Source: Rhodanobacter sp.
Lineage (GTDB): Bacteria; Pseudomonadota; Gammaproteobacteria; Xanthomonadales; Rhodanobacteraceae
Length of the DNA stretch: 64,000 nucleotides
Direction of reading: 5' to 3'
NCBI GenBank assembly: GCA_004298045.1
Contig: SCRM01000019.1
Span: 1-64,000 of the forward strand
A program made the translations under genes and the position numbers. Shown in pieces: positions 54,092 through 61,921 of the stretch. Position 1 is the stretch's first letter. The number at the start of each line of letters is the position of its first letter. The notes beneath the pieces were generated by a model that saw only the letters and a list, made by a program, of their open reading frames with translations, was not told the DNA's origin and made no database searches.

Positions 54092-55072
54092 ATGATCACT
54101 TCTTCCCCCCGCCCACTCTGGCAACGCATGCTGTTCCGCCGACTGAAATTCCTCGCCGGCCTCGCGATCGCCGTCGTCGTGCTGGTCGGCGGCAGTTATC
54201 TCTTCGCGCCGCAATGGCTGATGCAGGCGGACGACTGGCGCCAGGCCATGCAGGCGCACCTGTCGCAGCACACGGTGCAGGCCGGCGATACGCAATGGAG
54301 CTACTACGAAGGCGGGGACGGCCCCACCATCGTGCTGCTGCACGGCTTTGACGACCACAAGTCGGTGTGGCTGCCGGTGGCCAAGCAGCTCACGCCGCAT
54401 TTCCACGTGGTGATCCCCGACCTGCCCGGCTGGGGCGAGTCCTCACGCAACATGACTGCCAACTACGACATTGACGCGCAGGCAACCCGGCTCGAATCCT
54501 TCGTGCACACGCTCGGGCTTCGGCGCTTCCTGCTCGCGGGGCATTCGATGGGTGGCGCGATTGCCGGCGTGTTTGCCGCCGAACATCCCGACCAGGTGGC
54601 CGCACTGGCGCTGATCGACAGCTTCGGACTCAAGTTCAACGAGAACGCCTTTGCGCGCGAATCGCTCGCCGGGCGCGATCCGTTCGCCTTCAACGACCGC
54701 GCGAGCTTTGCGCGCGCCGCAAAGCTGGTGTTCAAGACCTTGCCCGACATTCCCGGCCGTTTCGTCGATGTGCTGGCCAAGCGCAACGTCGCCAACCGCG
54801 CATTCATCAACAAGGTGTTCAACGAGCTGCGTGCGCCCTCGCAATACCTTGCGGTGCAAAACCGCCTGGGCCAACTGACCATGCCGGTGCTTGGCCTGTG
54901 GTGCAAGGACGACCGGGTGATCGACATCTCCGCGCTGGACAGCCTGCGCAACGGCCTCATCCACGCGCCTGCGATCAGCGCCAGCACCTTGACCGACTGC
55001 GGCCACATGCCCGAACTTGAGCAACCCGACGACACCGCGCGCGTGCTGACGGCCTTTGCGTTGTCGAACTGA
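54092..55072 (+). CDS. membrane-anchored alpha/beta hydrolase
   Basis: The 326-residue protein has an N-terminal membrane helix (FLAGLAIAVVVLVGGSYLF, about 20-38) and a hydrolase domain: the oxyanion loop LLHGFDD, PDLPGWGES, the nucleophile elbow GHSMGGA (Ser about 150), acid in CKDDRVID, and His in DCGHMPELEQP. The order is that of lipases/esterases and C-C hydrolases. The substrate is unknown. The start is ATG 54092, 54 bases after the aminopeptidase gene on the same strand, so the two may be co-transcribed. Confidence 0.88.
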   Translation: MITSSPRPLWQRMLFRRLKFLAGLAIAVVVLVGGSYLFAPQWLMQADDWRQAMQAHLSQHTVQAGDTQWSYYEGGDGPTIVLLHGFDDHKSVWLPVAKQLTPHFHVVIPDLPGWGESSRNMTANYDIDAQATRLESFVHTLGLRRFLLAGHSMGGAIAGVFAAEHPDQVAALALIDSFGLKFNENAFARESLAGRDPFAFNDRASFARAAKLVFKTLPDIPGRFVDVLAKRNVANRAFINKVFNELRAPSQYLAVQNRLGQLTMPVLGLWCKDDRVIDISALDSLRNGLIHAPAISASTLTDCGHMPELEQPDDTARVLTAFALSN

Positions 55073-55078
55073 AGGGCG

Positions 55079-55257
55079 GGGATTCGGGATGCGGGATTGG
55101 GGATTTGGAAAAGCCGCGACTCGCGGCAATTTGGGTGAGCGCGGCTTCAGCGCATTGGACGGAGAAGGCTACGGCCTCCAGCGGCACATCCGACCACCGT
55201 CACCCGACAGCCCGCGGCCCCGCTTTTACGAACCCCCAATCCCGCATCCCAAATCCC
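55079..55257. repeat. inverted pair of dispersed repeats
   Basis: GGGATGCGGGATTGGGG (55086-55102) and its exact reverse complement (55234-55250) flank a spacer of about 130 bases; the arms extend to about 24 bases with one mismatch. The spacer contains GGAAAAGCCGCG and GCGCGGCTTCAGCG, as in other copies. The pair lies between convergent genes and could fold into a large stem. Confidence 0.7.
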
Positions 55258-55259
55258 GG

Positions 55260-56030
55260 CTAATCAGCCACATCGGCCACCAGTCGATCCAGCTCGGCTT
55301 TCAGCGTGGCGCCGTTCACGCGCAGCCAGTCGCGCTGTTCGTGCCATTCGGGCAACAGCGTGCCGACCTGTGCCCAGAACCGGGGTGAATGGCTGCGCAC
55401 CCGCAAGTGGCACAGCTCGTGCACCAGCACATAGCGCAACGCGACCGGCGGCGCGAGGGCCAGGGCGAGATCGAGATTGATGCGGTCGCGGGTGTCCAGG
55501 CTGCCCCACAGGCTTTTCATCGGCCGCACCTTGAGCGCCGTCGGCGCCAGCCCGAGCTGCGGCACGTAATGCGCCAGCCAGCGCGCGACGTCGCGCCGGA
55601 TCAATGCTTCAAAATGCGATGCGAGCAGGCCGTGCGCCACCGGCAGCGCGCGCGTGTGCGGACGCGGCAGCACCAGGGTGATCCCGCCGGCATGCGCATC
55701 GACCTTGGGGTAGGCACCGTCGGCCCAGTCCAGCGTGGCTGGCTCGCCGCGCAGCGGCAGCGTGGTGGCGTGCCCCACGCGCAGCGGTGCCAGCGGCCTC
55801 ACGACCAGGTTCAGCTCGTCGAGTTTTTGTTCGAGCCAGTCGGCGTGATGGCGCAGGAAAGCCGTGACCTGCGCCGGGTGGGTGCCACTCGGGTAACTCA
55901 CCCGCGCGCCCTTCGGCGTCACTGTCAGACGCAGGCGACGCGCACGCGGATGGGCAAACTTGAGCACGCGGATGACGTGGCCGTCCGCGGTCGAGAGTTC
56001 CAGCCAATCGCCTTCAAGATGCTGCGCCAT
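55260..56030 (-). CDS. YgjP-like (DUF45) zinc metallopeptidase
   Basis: The 256-residue protein belongs to the M48-related YgjP/DUF45 family. It has the opening sheet RRLRLTVTPKGARVSYP, a helix pair FLRHHADWLEQKLDEL, and the zinc motif HELCHLRVRSHSPRFW, where HELCH and the later His coordinate metal. MKSLWGSLDTRDRINLDLALALAP, written as a pattern (RMKxxWGSxxxxxxInLN), is the family signature. Its partner in other bacteria is often a helicase or HsdR, but here it is alone. The start is ATG 56030; a GTG four codons earlier is also possible. Confidence 0.9.
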   Translation of the reverse strand: MAQHLEGDWLELSTADGHVIRVLKFAHPRARRLRLTVTPKGARVSYPSGTHPAQVTAFLRHHADWLEQKLDELNLVVRPLAPLRVGHATTLPLRGEPATLDWADGAYPKVDAHAGGITLVLPRPHTRALPVAHGLLASHFEALIRRDVARWLAHYVPQLGLAPTALKVRPMKSLWGSLDTRDRINLDLALALAPPVALRYVLVHELCHLRVRSHSPRFWAQVGTLLPEWHEQRDWLRVNGATLKAELDRLVADVAD

Positions 56031-56196
56031 GTCTGCATTCACCGTGCCGGAGCCACCCGCCAATGGGCGCACCCGGACACGCGGAATGTGAGGGGAACCG
56101 GCGACAGGCGCAAGAGCCGTCGGTCAATAGCTATTTTTCTCCTTTTTGTTCAACTAGTTACGTCGAAGCAACCGGTATGCCGCCCGGCCCCACGTC

Positions 56197-57114
56197 TCAG
56201 CCTTCACCGGGACGCGGCAGGCCGAACCACTCTTCGAGCTTGCCCAGCAGGCGTTCGAGCTCGAGCGTGAGCAGAGCGAAACTCGCGTCCGCCTCGGCAG
56301 CGGCATCCTCGAAGCTGTCGCCCAGCTCGTCGGTCACGGCATCGAGAAACTTGAGCTTGCGCACGACCAAATCCTCGCCCAGCACGAAGCTGATGCGCTC
56401 GTCGTAGACCAGCCCCAACTGGAACACCTGCTTGCCATTGCGCAGGTGCTCCTTCACCTCGTCGGCATCGAGATCCTGCCGGCGACATTTGGCGATGGCG
56501 CCGGTGGCAGTAGCCGGATCGCGCAACTCGCATTCGTCGCCCAGCGTGAGCCCGGCAGGCAGCGTGCCGTTGGCGAGCCAATCGGTCATCAGCACGCGCG
56601 GGCCTTCCTCCGGCGCCAGCGGCACGGCGGGAAAGCTGCCGAGCGCTTCGCGGATCTGGGTGAGCGCGTTTTCCGCCGACTTGCGGCTGGCGGTGTCCAG
56701 CACCAGCCAGCCATTCTTGGTATCTACATAGGCCGACAGCCGCGAGCTGCGCACGAAGGCGCGCGGCAAAAGCTCGGTCAGGAGATCCTCCTTCAGCCGC
56801 TTGCGCTCGCGCCCGCCGACCTTGCGCCCTTCGTCCTCGGCGATCTTGCGCACCTTGCGCTGCAGCTCCTCGTTCACCACCGCAGCCGGCAGGAGCTTGT
56901 CCTCGCCGCCCACCGTGACCCAAGTGCAGTGCTTGACCACGTGCGTCATCGCGGCATCGTCCCCGCGCCCCACCGGCGGCACGAAACCCTGGGTGGCCAT
57001 TTCCAACGGGCCGCAGGCACGCAGGCGATGCTCGCCCACGGCTTCGTCGAGGCGTTTCAGGTCATCGGCCACGGCGGGGGAAAAACGGAACAACGTGAGA
57101 TTGCGAAAAAACAT
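56197..57114 (-). CDS. rdgC: recombination-associated protein RdgC
   Basis: RdgC is a ring-forming DNA-binding protein that limits RecA activity. The 305-residue product has the family start MFFRNLTLFRF, GPLEMATQGFVPP, GRKRLKEDLLTELLPRAF-type helix (here GGRERKRLKEDLLTELLPRA) and the C-terminal DLDADEVKEHLRNGKQV and YDERISFVL. Length matches E. coli RdgC (303). The start is ATG 57114 with AAGGG upstream. It follows the aminotransferase gene on the same strand after a hairpin. Confidence 0.95.
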   Translation of the reverse strand: MFFRNLTLFRFSPAVADDLKRLDEAVGEHRLRACGPLEMATQGFVPPVGRGDDAAMTHVVKHCTWVTVGGEDKLLPAAVVNEELQRKVRKIAEDEGRKVGGRERKRLKEDLLTELLPRAFVRSSRLSAYVDTKNGWLVLDTASRKSAENALTQIREALGSFPAVPLAPEEGPRVLMTDWLANGTLPAGLTLGDECELRDPATATGAIAKCRRQDLDADEVKEHLRNGKQVFQLGLVYDERISFVLGEDLVVRKLKFLDAVTDELGDSFEDAAAEADASFALLTLELERLLGKLEEWFGLPRPGEG

Positions 57115-57131
57115 GGCATGCCCTTAAAGAG

Positions 57132-57160
57132 GCGAAGGCCGCCTCGATGGCGGCCTTCGC
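57132..57160 (-). terminator. hairpin between tyrB and rdgC
   Basis: GCGAAGGCCGCC (57132-57143) and GGCGGCCTTCGC (57149-57160) form a perfect 12-bp stem with a 5-base loop. On the minus strand it is followed by CTCTTTAAGGG, so the T run is short and termination may be partial before rdgC. Confidence 0.6.
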
Positions 57161-57182
57161 TGACAACAAGCAAACGGAAGGA

Positions 57183-58385
57183 TCAACGACAGACGGCGGC
57201 AATCGCCTTGGTCACGCAATCGATATTGCCGGTGTTGAGCGCGGCGACGCAAATGCGCCCGCTGGTCAGCGCGTAGATCGCGTACTCGTCGCGCAGGCGC
57301 TCGACCTGCGCCTTGGACAGGCCGGAATACGAGAACATGCCGGTCTGGCGGTTGATGAACGAGAAGTCCGGTGCGCCGAGCGCGGCAAGTTTGGACACCA
57401 TCGCCGCGCGCATCGTGTGGATGCGCTCGCGCATCTCCGCCAGCTCCTGCTGCCACTGCGCGTGCAGCTCGGGGCTGCCGAGCACGCCCGCCACCAGCTT
57501 GCCGCCATGCGTGGCCGGGCTGGAGTAGTTCGCGCGGATCGTGGTTTTCATCCGCGACAAAAGCCGCGCGGCCTCTTCGCGATCGACTCCGACGCAGCTC
57601 AGCGCCCCCACGCGCTCGCCGTACAGCGAGAACGACTTGGAGTACGAGTTGGCGACGATGAACGCCGGGATGCCGGAGTCAGCCAGCAGGCGCACCGCCG
57701 TCGCGTCCTGGTCGGCATCCTTGTCGAAGCCCTGGTAGGCCATGTCGACAAACGGCAGCAACTTGCGGTCCTTCAGCACCGCCACCACCTGCTGCCACTG
57801 CTCGTCACTGGGATCGACCCCGGTCGGGTTGTGGCAGCACGCATGCAGCAGCACCACGGTGCCGGGTTCGAGCTGGCCCAAGTCGGCAAGCATGCCGGCA
57901 AAATCCAGCCCATGGCTGGCATCGTCGTAATAGCGGTAATCCGTGAGCACAAAACCGGCGGCCTTGAACACTGCGCGGTGGTTGCCCCAGGTGGGGTTGC
58001 TCACCGCGAGCTTGGCCTTGTCGCCCAGCACCTGCTTGAGCAAATCGGCACCGACGCGCAACGCGCCGCTGCCGCCAATGGTCTGCACCGTCGCCACCCG
58101 GCCGGCCGCAAGCGCCGCCGAATCGGCACCGAACACCAGCTTCTGCGTCTCGGTGTTGTAGGCCGGCAAGCCGCTGATCGGCAGGTAGCTGCGCGGCGCG
58201 TTTTCGCGCACCAGGTTTTCTTCGACCCGACGTACCGCTGCCAGCACCGGCACCTTGCCGGCGTCGTTCACGTAGATGCCGACGCCGAGGTTCACTTTCT
58301 CCGGGCGCTTGTCCGCGAGGTAGGTTTCGGTCAGGCCGAGGATCGGATCGCCCGGCGCCATTTCGAGAGTTGCAAAGATGGACAC
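57183..58385 (-). CDS. tyrB: aromatic-amino-acid/aspartate aminotransferase
   Basis: This PLP enzyme interconverts aspartate or aromatic amino acids and their 2-oxoacids. The 400-residue protein is a class I (I-alpha) aminotransferase: LGVGIYVNDAGKVPVL, VQTIGGSGALRVGADLL, HACCHNPTG, the PLP-lysine in NSYSKSFSLYGERVG (Lys250) and NRQTGMFSYSGLS near the end. The C-C pair in HACCHNPTG and the NRQTGMFSY block are close to both AspC and TyrB, so substrate preference is uncertain. It starts with GTG 58385 behind GAGGG. Confidence 0.92.
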   Translation of the reverse strand: MSIFATLEMAPGDPILGLTETYLADKRPEKVNLGVGIYVNDAGKVPVLAAVRRVEENLVRENAPRSYLPISGLPAYNTETQKLVFGADSAALAAGRVATVQTIGGSGALRVGADLLKQVLGDKAKLAVSNPTWGNHRAVFKAAGFVLTDYRYYDDASHGLDFAGMLADLGQLEPGTVVLLHACCHNPTGVDPSDEQWQQVVAVLKDRKLLPFVDMAYQGFDKDADQDATAVRLLADSGIPAFIVANSYSKSFSLYGERVGALSCVGVDREEAARLLSRMKTTIRANYSSPATHGGKLVAGVLGSPELHAQWQQELAEMRERIHTMRAAMVSKLAALGAPDFSFINRQTGMFSYSGLSKAQVERLRDEYAIYALTSGRICVAALNTGNIDCVTKAIAAVCR

Positions 58386-58549
58386 GATTTCCCTCGCTAG
58401 GGGTGCACTTGGAAGTATGGACGTCCGTCACAGCGGACGCGTCATGATCGCAGATTCCGCACTGCAACAAAACAGGCGGCAGGAAGCATGCGTGCCCTCA
58501 TTGTAGCGGCGGGCACTACACTACCGGCTTCCCCGAGCGAACCGCCGCC

Positions 58550-58756
58550 ATGCAGATCCAGGACCAAGCCGAAACCGTCCAGCTGCTTGCCGAGATGCGA
58601 CAGGAACACCGTGATCTCGACGCCGCGATCAAGCAGCTTTCCGGTGTGCTGGGGCGGGACGAGCTGCAGTTGACCCGTCTCAAGAAGCGCAAATTGCTGT
58701 TGAAAGACAATATTGCGCGACTTGAAAGCAAGCTCATCCCGGATCTTGACGCATGA
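58550..58756 (+). CDS. DUF465 (YdcH-like) small helical protein
   Basis: The 68-residue protein is a helical hairpin with a coiled-coil pattern and the family signature QLTRLKKRKLLLKDNIARLE near the C-terminus. It matches YdcH/DUF465, whose role is unknown. ATG 58550 is the start. It overlaps the next gene by four bases (ATGA), so the two are co-translated. Confidence 0.88.
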   Translation: MQIQDQAETVQLLAEMRQEHRDLDAAIKQLSGVLGRDELQLTRLKKRKLLLKDNIARLESKLIPDLDA

Positions 58757-59355
58757 ATGCCCCCACGGTTTCGCCTGTCACCCTGCAAAACGAATACGTC
58801 ACGCTTGAACCCCTGACACTCGACCACGCCGCCGATCTCGAAGCCGCGGCGGCTGTTGGCGAGTTGTGGAACCTCACCGTCACCCGCATTCCCGGCCCGG
58901 GCGAAGCGCGCGCGTACATCGAAGAAGCGCTCAAGGGCCAGGCCGAGGGCCGCATGCTGCCGTTTGCGGTGCGCGAAGCCAGTACCGGCAAGATCGTCGG
59001 CTGCACGCGCTATTACGAGATCGAACCAGCGCTGCCGCGGCTGGCCATCGGCTACACCTGGTACGCAAAAAAGTGGCAGCACACCCACCTCAATACCGCC
59101 TGCAAGCAGCTCCTCCTGGAGCACGCCTTCGACACGCTCAAGTGCGTGGCCGTCGCCTTCCACGCTGACGAAAACAACGAACCATCGCTGCGCGCGATCG
59201 AGCACATCGGCGCCCAGCGTGAAGGCGTGCTGCGCGCGCACAAGCGCCGCCGTGACGGCAGCCTGCGCAACACCGTGTGTTTCAGCATCCTCGCCGAAGA
59301 CTGGCCGAACGTGGAAAACTGGCTGGCGATGCGGGTCAACAAGCTCGCACCGTGA
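58753..59355 (+). CDS. GNAT-family N-acetyltransferase
   Basis: The 200-residue protein has the RimJ/RimL-like GNAT pattern: LTLDHAADLEAAA at the start, IVGCTRYYEIEP (strand 4), AIGYTWYAKKWQHTHLNTACKQLLLEH (acetyl-CoA loop region and helix), and the end NEPSLRAIEHIGAQREGVLRAH, where neighbour residues are typical of protein or small-molecule N-acetylation. Its substrate is unknown. It is overlapped by the DUF465 gene upstream. The 180 bases after it, before the tsaD stop, hold nothing recognised. Confidence 0.9.
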   Translation: MNAPTVSPVTLQNEYVTLEPLTLDHAADLEAAAAVGELWNLTVTRIPGPGEARAYIEEALKGQAEGRMLPFAVREASTGKIVGCTRYYEIEPALPRLAIGYTWYAKKWQHTHLNTACKQLLLEHAFDTLKCVAVAFHADENNEPSLRAIEHIGAQREGVLRAHKRRRDGSLRNTVCFSILAEDWPNVENWLAMRVNKLAP

Positions 59356-59535
59356 TGGTCGTGCCGCCGGGGACGTGGCGGCGACAGAAACCACGAAAAC
59401 GGATGGTTGCGGCAGTTCGTGTGCCGGTTCGCCGGCTCACCGCGGTTCCATGGAACTGCAAGTCAGCCCGCAACCCGACCACGACGACGCAACCACGGCC
59501 GCCTGCGTTTCCATTCCACCGCCCACACCGCTGGC

Positions 59536-60576
59536 TCACGCCGCCGGCGGCAGCTCCTCGAGATTCCAGCGCGGGCGCACCTGCACCGATTCGCCCTGGT
59601 GCTGGCCGTGCGCGAGACGGATGGCGCCGGCCAGCGCGATCATGGCGCCGTTGTCGGTGCAGAACGCCAACCGTGGGAAATACGTGCGGAACCCGTCCTT
59701 TTCGCCGGCCGCGGCCAGCTCGGCACGCAGCCGTCGGTTGGCGCCGACCCCGCCGGCGATCACCAGCTTGTCGGTACCGGTCGCCGTCAAGGCCCGGCGG
59801 CACTTGATGAGCAAGGTGTCGACGATGGCCTCTTCAAACCCACGTGCAATGTCGGTGCGCGTCTGCTCGCCCTGATCCGAATGCTGCCAGGCCAGCAGCA
59901 CCTGGGTCTTGAGCCCGGAGAAACTGAAATCCAGCCCTGGCCGGTCGGTCATCGGCCGCGAGAAACGGAAGGCACCGTGGGTACCCTGCTCGGCCAGCTT
60001 GGCCAGCGCCGGGCCACCGGGGTACGGCAGCCCCATCAGCTTGGCCGTCTTGTCGAACGCCTCGCCGGCGGCGTCGTCCAGGGTATCGCCCAGAATGCGG
60101 TATTGGCCGATCTTTTTCACCTCGACCAGCAGTGAATGCCCGCCGGACACCAGCAGCGCGACGAACGGCGGCTTGGGCGGATCGGCTTCCAGCAACGGGG
60201 CGAGCAGATGCCCTTCCATGTGGTGCACGGCCAGCGCCGGCACTCCCAGCCCCCACGCCAGCGCGCGTCCGGCCGCGGCACCGACCAGCAACGCACCCAC
60301 CAGGCCAGGGCCGGCGGTGTACGCCACGCCGCCGAGGTCGGACGCCTTGAGCCCCGCCTGCGCCAAGGCTTCACGCACCAGCGGCAACAGCTTGCGCACG
60401 TGGTCGCGGCTGGCCAGTTCGGGCACCACGCCACCGTAATTGGCATGCAGCTTGATCTGGCTGTACAGCACGTGGGCCAGCAGACCTTCACCGGGCGCAT
60501 CCGGCACCCAGCGCAGGATGGCTACCCCGGTTTCGTCGCACGAGGACTCGATTCCCAGCACCGGTTTGTCGATCAC
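59536..60576 (-). CDS. tsaD: tRNA N6-adenosine threonylcarbamoyltransferase
   Basis: TsaD makes t6A37 in ANN-reading tRNAs together with TsaB, TsaC and TsaE. The protein has the family start [45 protein letters not shown], metal ligands HHMEGH, LVSGGHS, and the C-terminal [10 protein letters not shown] and CTDNGAMIA. The start is uncertain: GTG 60576 ([11 protein letters not shown]) gives 346 residues, while GTG 60597 or ATG 60654 would add 7 or 26 residues. I prefer 60576 because family homology starts there, but no start has a convincing ribosome site. It is divergent from rpsU, the classical arrangement. Confidence 0.95.
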   Translation of the reverse strand: MIDKPVLGIESSCDETGVAILRWVPDAPGEGLLAHVLYSQIKLHANYGGVVPELASRDHVRKLLPLVREALAQAGLKASDLGGVAYTAGPGLVGALLVGAAAGRALAWGLGVPALAVHHMEGHLLAPLLEADPPKPPFVALLVSGGHSLLVEVKKIGQYRILGDTLDDAAGEAFDKTAKLMGLPYPGGPALAKLAEQGTHGAFRFSRPMTDRPGLDFSFSGLKTQVLLAWQHSDQGEQTRTDIARGFEEAIVDTLLIKCRRALTATGTDKLVIAGGVGANRRLRAELAAAGEKDGFRTYFPRLAFCTDNGAMIALAGAIRLAHGQHQGESVQVRPRWNLEELPPAA

Positions 60577-60608
60577 CGGACCCGCGGCGTTCTTCACGCC
60601 GTGCTGCT

Positions 60609-60638
60609 TTGAAAGTTCGCTGTCAGGCACGGTATACT
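60609..60638 (+). promoter_or_regulatory. sigma-70 promoter of rpsU operon
   Basis: TTGAAA (60609-60614, five of six) and TATACT (60633-60638, five of six) are 18 bases apart. Transcription would start near 60645, about 50 bases before the rpsU start. It overlaps the region of alternative tsaD starts. Confidence 0.7.
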
Positions 60639-60696
60639 TCGCGGCTCGCCGCATTCCTCGACCCTGAAAGCGGCCAGCTTATCACTCGGAGTATTC

Positions 60697-60912
60697 ATGC
60701 CCAACGTCAAAGTCCGCGAGAACGAACCGTTCGAGGTGGCCCTGCGCCGCTTCAAGCGCACCTGCGAAAAGGCCGGCATCCTGGCCGAAACGCGCAAGCG
60801 CGAGTTCTACGAAAAGCCGACCCAGGAACGCAAGCGCAAGCGCGCTGCCGCCGTCAAACGCCACCTGCGCCGTCTGTCGCGCGACGTGACGCGCAAGACC
60901 CGGCTGTACTGA
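60697..60912 (+). CDS. rpsU: 30S ribosomal protein bS21
   Basis: The 71-residue protein is a full bS21: [21 protein letters not shown] at the start, then [19 protein letters not shown], and a strongly basic tail. It is needed for translation initiation on the 30S subunit. ATG 60697 is preceded by CGGAG. It opens the macromolecular-synthesis operon (rpsU, dnaG and normally rpoD), with yqeY inserted second. Confidence 0.98.
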   Translation: MPNVKVRENEPFEVALRRFKRTCEKAGILAETRKREFYEKPTQERKRKRAAAVKRHLRRLSRDVTRKTRLY

Positions 60913-61005
60913 GTCACCCTCCGTCTCGTCGTTGGCGCTTGCGCCCCCGGGACGGATGTGGTTGGTGCGGTTTCCGCAGCCGCCGCAAACACTCCGAGTC
61001 GACCA

Positions 61006-61036
61006 ACCGGTGCTGCCGCAAGGTGCCACCGGTTTT
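61006..61036 (+). terminator. possible attenuator hairpin after rpsU
   Basis: ACCGGTG (61006-61012) and CACCGGT (61027-61033) form a 7-bp stem followed by TTTTG. A smaller hairpin (TGCGGTTTCCGCA, 60966-60978) precedes it. In other bacteria an attenuator after rpsU lowers dnaG expression, so this may act as a partial terminator. Confidence 0.45.
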
Positions 61037-61076
61037 GTCGTTTGCGTAAAATCATCGAATCCCGCGAGGACACGCC

Positions 61077-61523
61077 ATGACGCTCAAGCAGCAGCTTACC
61101 GAGGACATGAAAACCGCGATGCGCGGCGGCGACAAGCAGCGGCTCGGCGTGATCCGGCTGGTGCTGGCCGCACTCAAACAGCGCGAGGTGGATGAGCGCA
61201 TCGTGCTCGACGACGCGCAAATCATCGCCGTGATGGAGAAAATGCTTAAACAGCGCCGCGATTCCATCACCCAGTACGACGCCGCAAAACGCAGCGACCT
61301 GGCCGACGCCGAACGCGCCGAAATGGTGGTGATCGAAGCCTACCTGCCCAAGCAGCTCGATGCCGCCGAGCTCGATGCGATCATTGCCACCGCCATTGCC
61401 GCCACCGGCGCCAGCAGCATGCGCGACATGGGCAAGGTGATGGCCGCGGTCAAGGAGCACGCCGCCGGCCGCGCCGACATGGCCAAGGTCTCGGCGCAGA
61501 TCAAGGCGAAGCTCGCGGGTTGA
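61077..61523 (+). CDS. GatB/YqeY domain protein
   Basis: The 148-residue protein matches YqeY: LKQQLTEDMKTAMRGGDKQRLGVIRLVLAALKQREVDE (pattern in short), then EKMLKQRRDSITQY, a two-helix part and the C-terminal GatB-like domain (MRDMGKVMAAVKEH, RADMAKVSAQIKAKL). GatB relatives use this domain to bind tRNA, but the role of free YqeY is unknown. It often lies between rpsU and dnaG, as here. The start is ATG 61077 with GAGGA upstream. Confidence 0.94.
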   Translation: MTLKQQLTEDMKTAMRGGDKQRLGVIRLVLAALKQREVDERIVLDDAQIIAVMEKMLKQRRDSITQYDAAKRSDLADAERAEMVVIEAYLPKQLDAAELDAIIATAIAATGASSMRDMGKVMAAVKEHAAGRADMAKVSAQIKAKLAG

Positions 61524-61527
61524 GCGC

Positions 61528-61824
61528 TCAGCGCCAGCGCAGCGACCACGCGAAAAGCCAGATCAGCAGCACGCCCGCCAGCGCCGCCAATGCCCATGCC
61601 ATGCGGCGCCGGTACAGACGCCGCCAGCTTGCGCGGTCGAAAAACCAGCGCCCGGACGCCGGGCTGCGCAGTACGCCGTGGCTCGCCAGTTGCTGCCACG
61701 CGATGCCAATGCGCAGGCCAAGTTCCTCGGCGCTGCGGGTGTGCAGGGCATCGAGCGCACCAGCGTCGGCGAACACCCGCGCAATGGTGCGCTGTTTCAA
61801 CATCAGCAACGTGGTGAACAGCAT
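61528..61824 (-). CDS. small membrane protein opposite the rpsU-dnaG operon
   Basis: No family is recognised. The 98-residue product has a helical N-terminus with a winged-helix-like pattern (MLKQRTIARVFADAGALDALHTR, shortened), a basic part (FFDRASWRRLYRRRM) and a C-terminal membrane helix (AWALAALAGVLLIWLFAWSL). It lies on the minus strand between yqeY and dnaG and fills the gap, so the mRNA of the operon runs antisense through it. ATG 61824 follows GGGATGCC; an ATG seven codons on is an alternative. The ordered sequence argues for a real gene. Confidence 0.6.
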   Translation of the reverse strand: MLFTTLLMLKQRTIARVFADAGALDALHTRSAEELGLRIGIAWQQLASHGVLRSPASGRWFFDRASWRRLYRRRMAWALAALAGVLLIWLFAWSLRWR

Positions 61825-61921
61825 CGCGGCATCCCGGCATGGCCAGCCCCCGCAGCTTGCGGGCGCGGCCACTGCGGCGCAAGAGCGCCGCACCACGGCG
61901 ACCGCCTAGAATGCAGACCTC

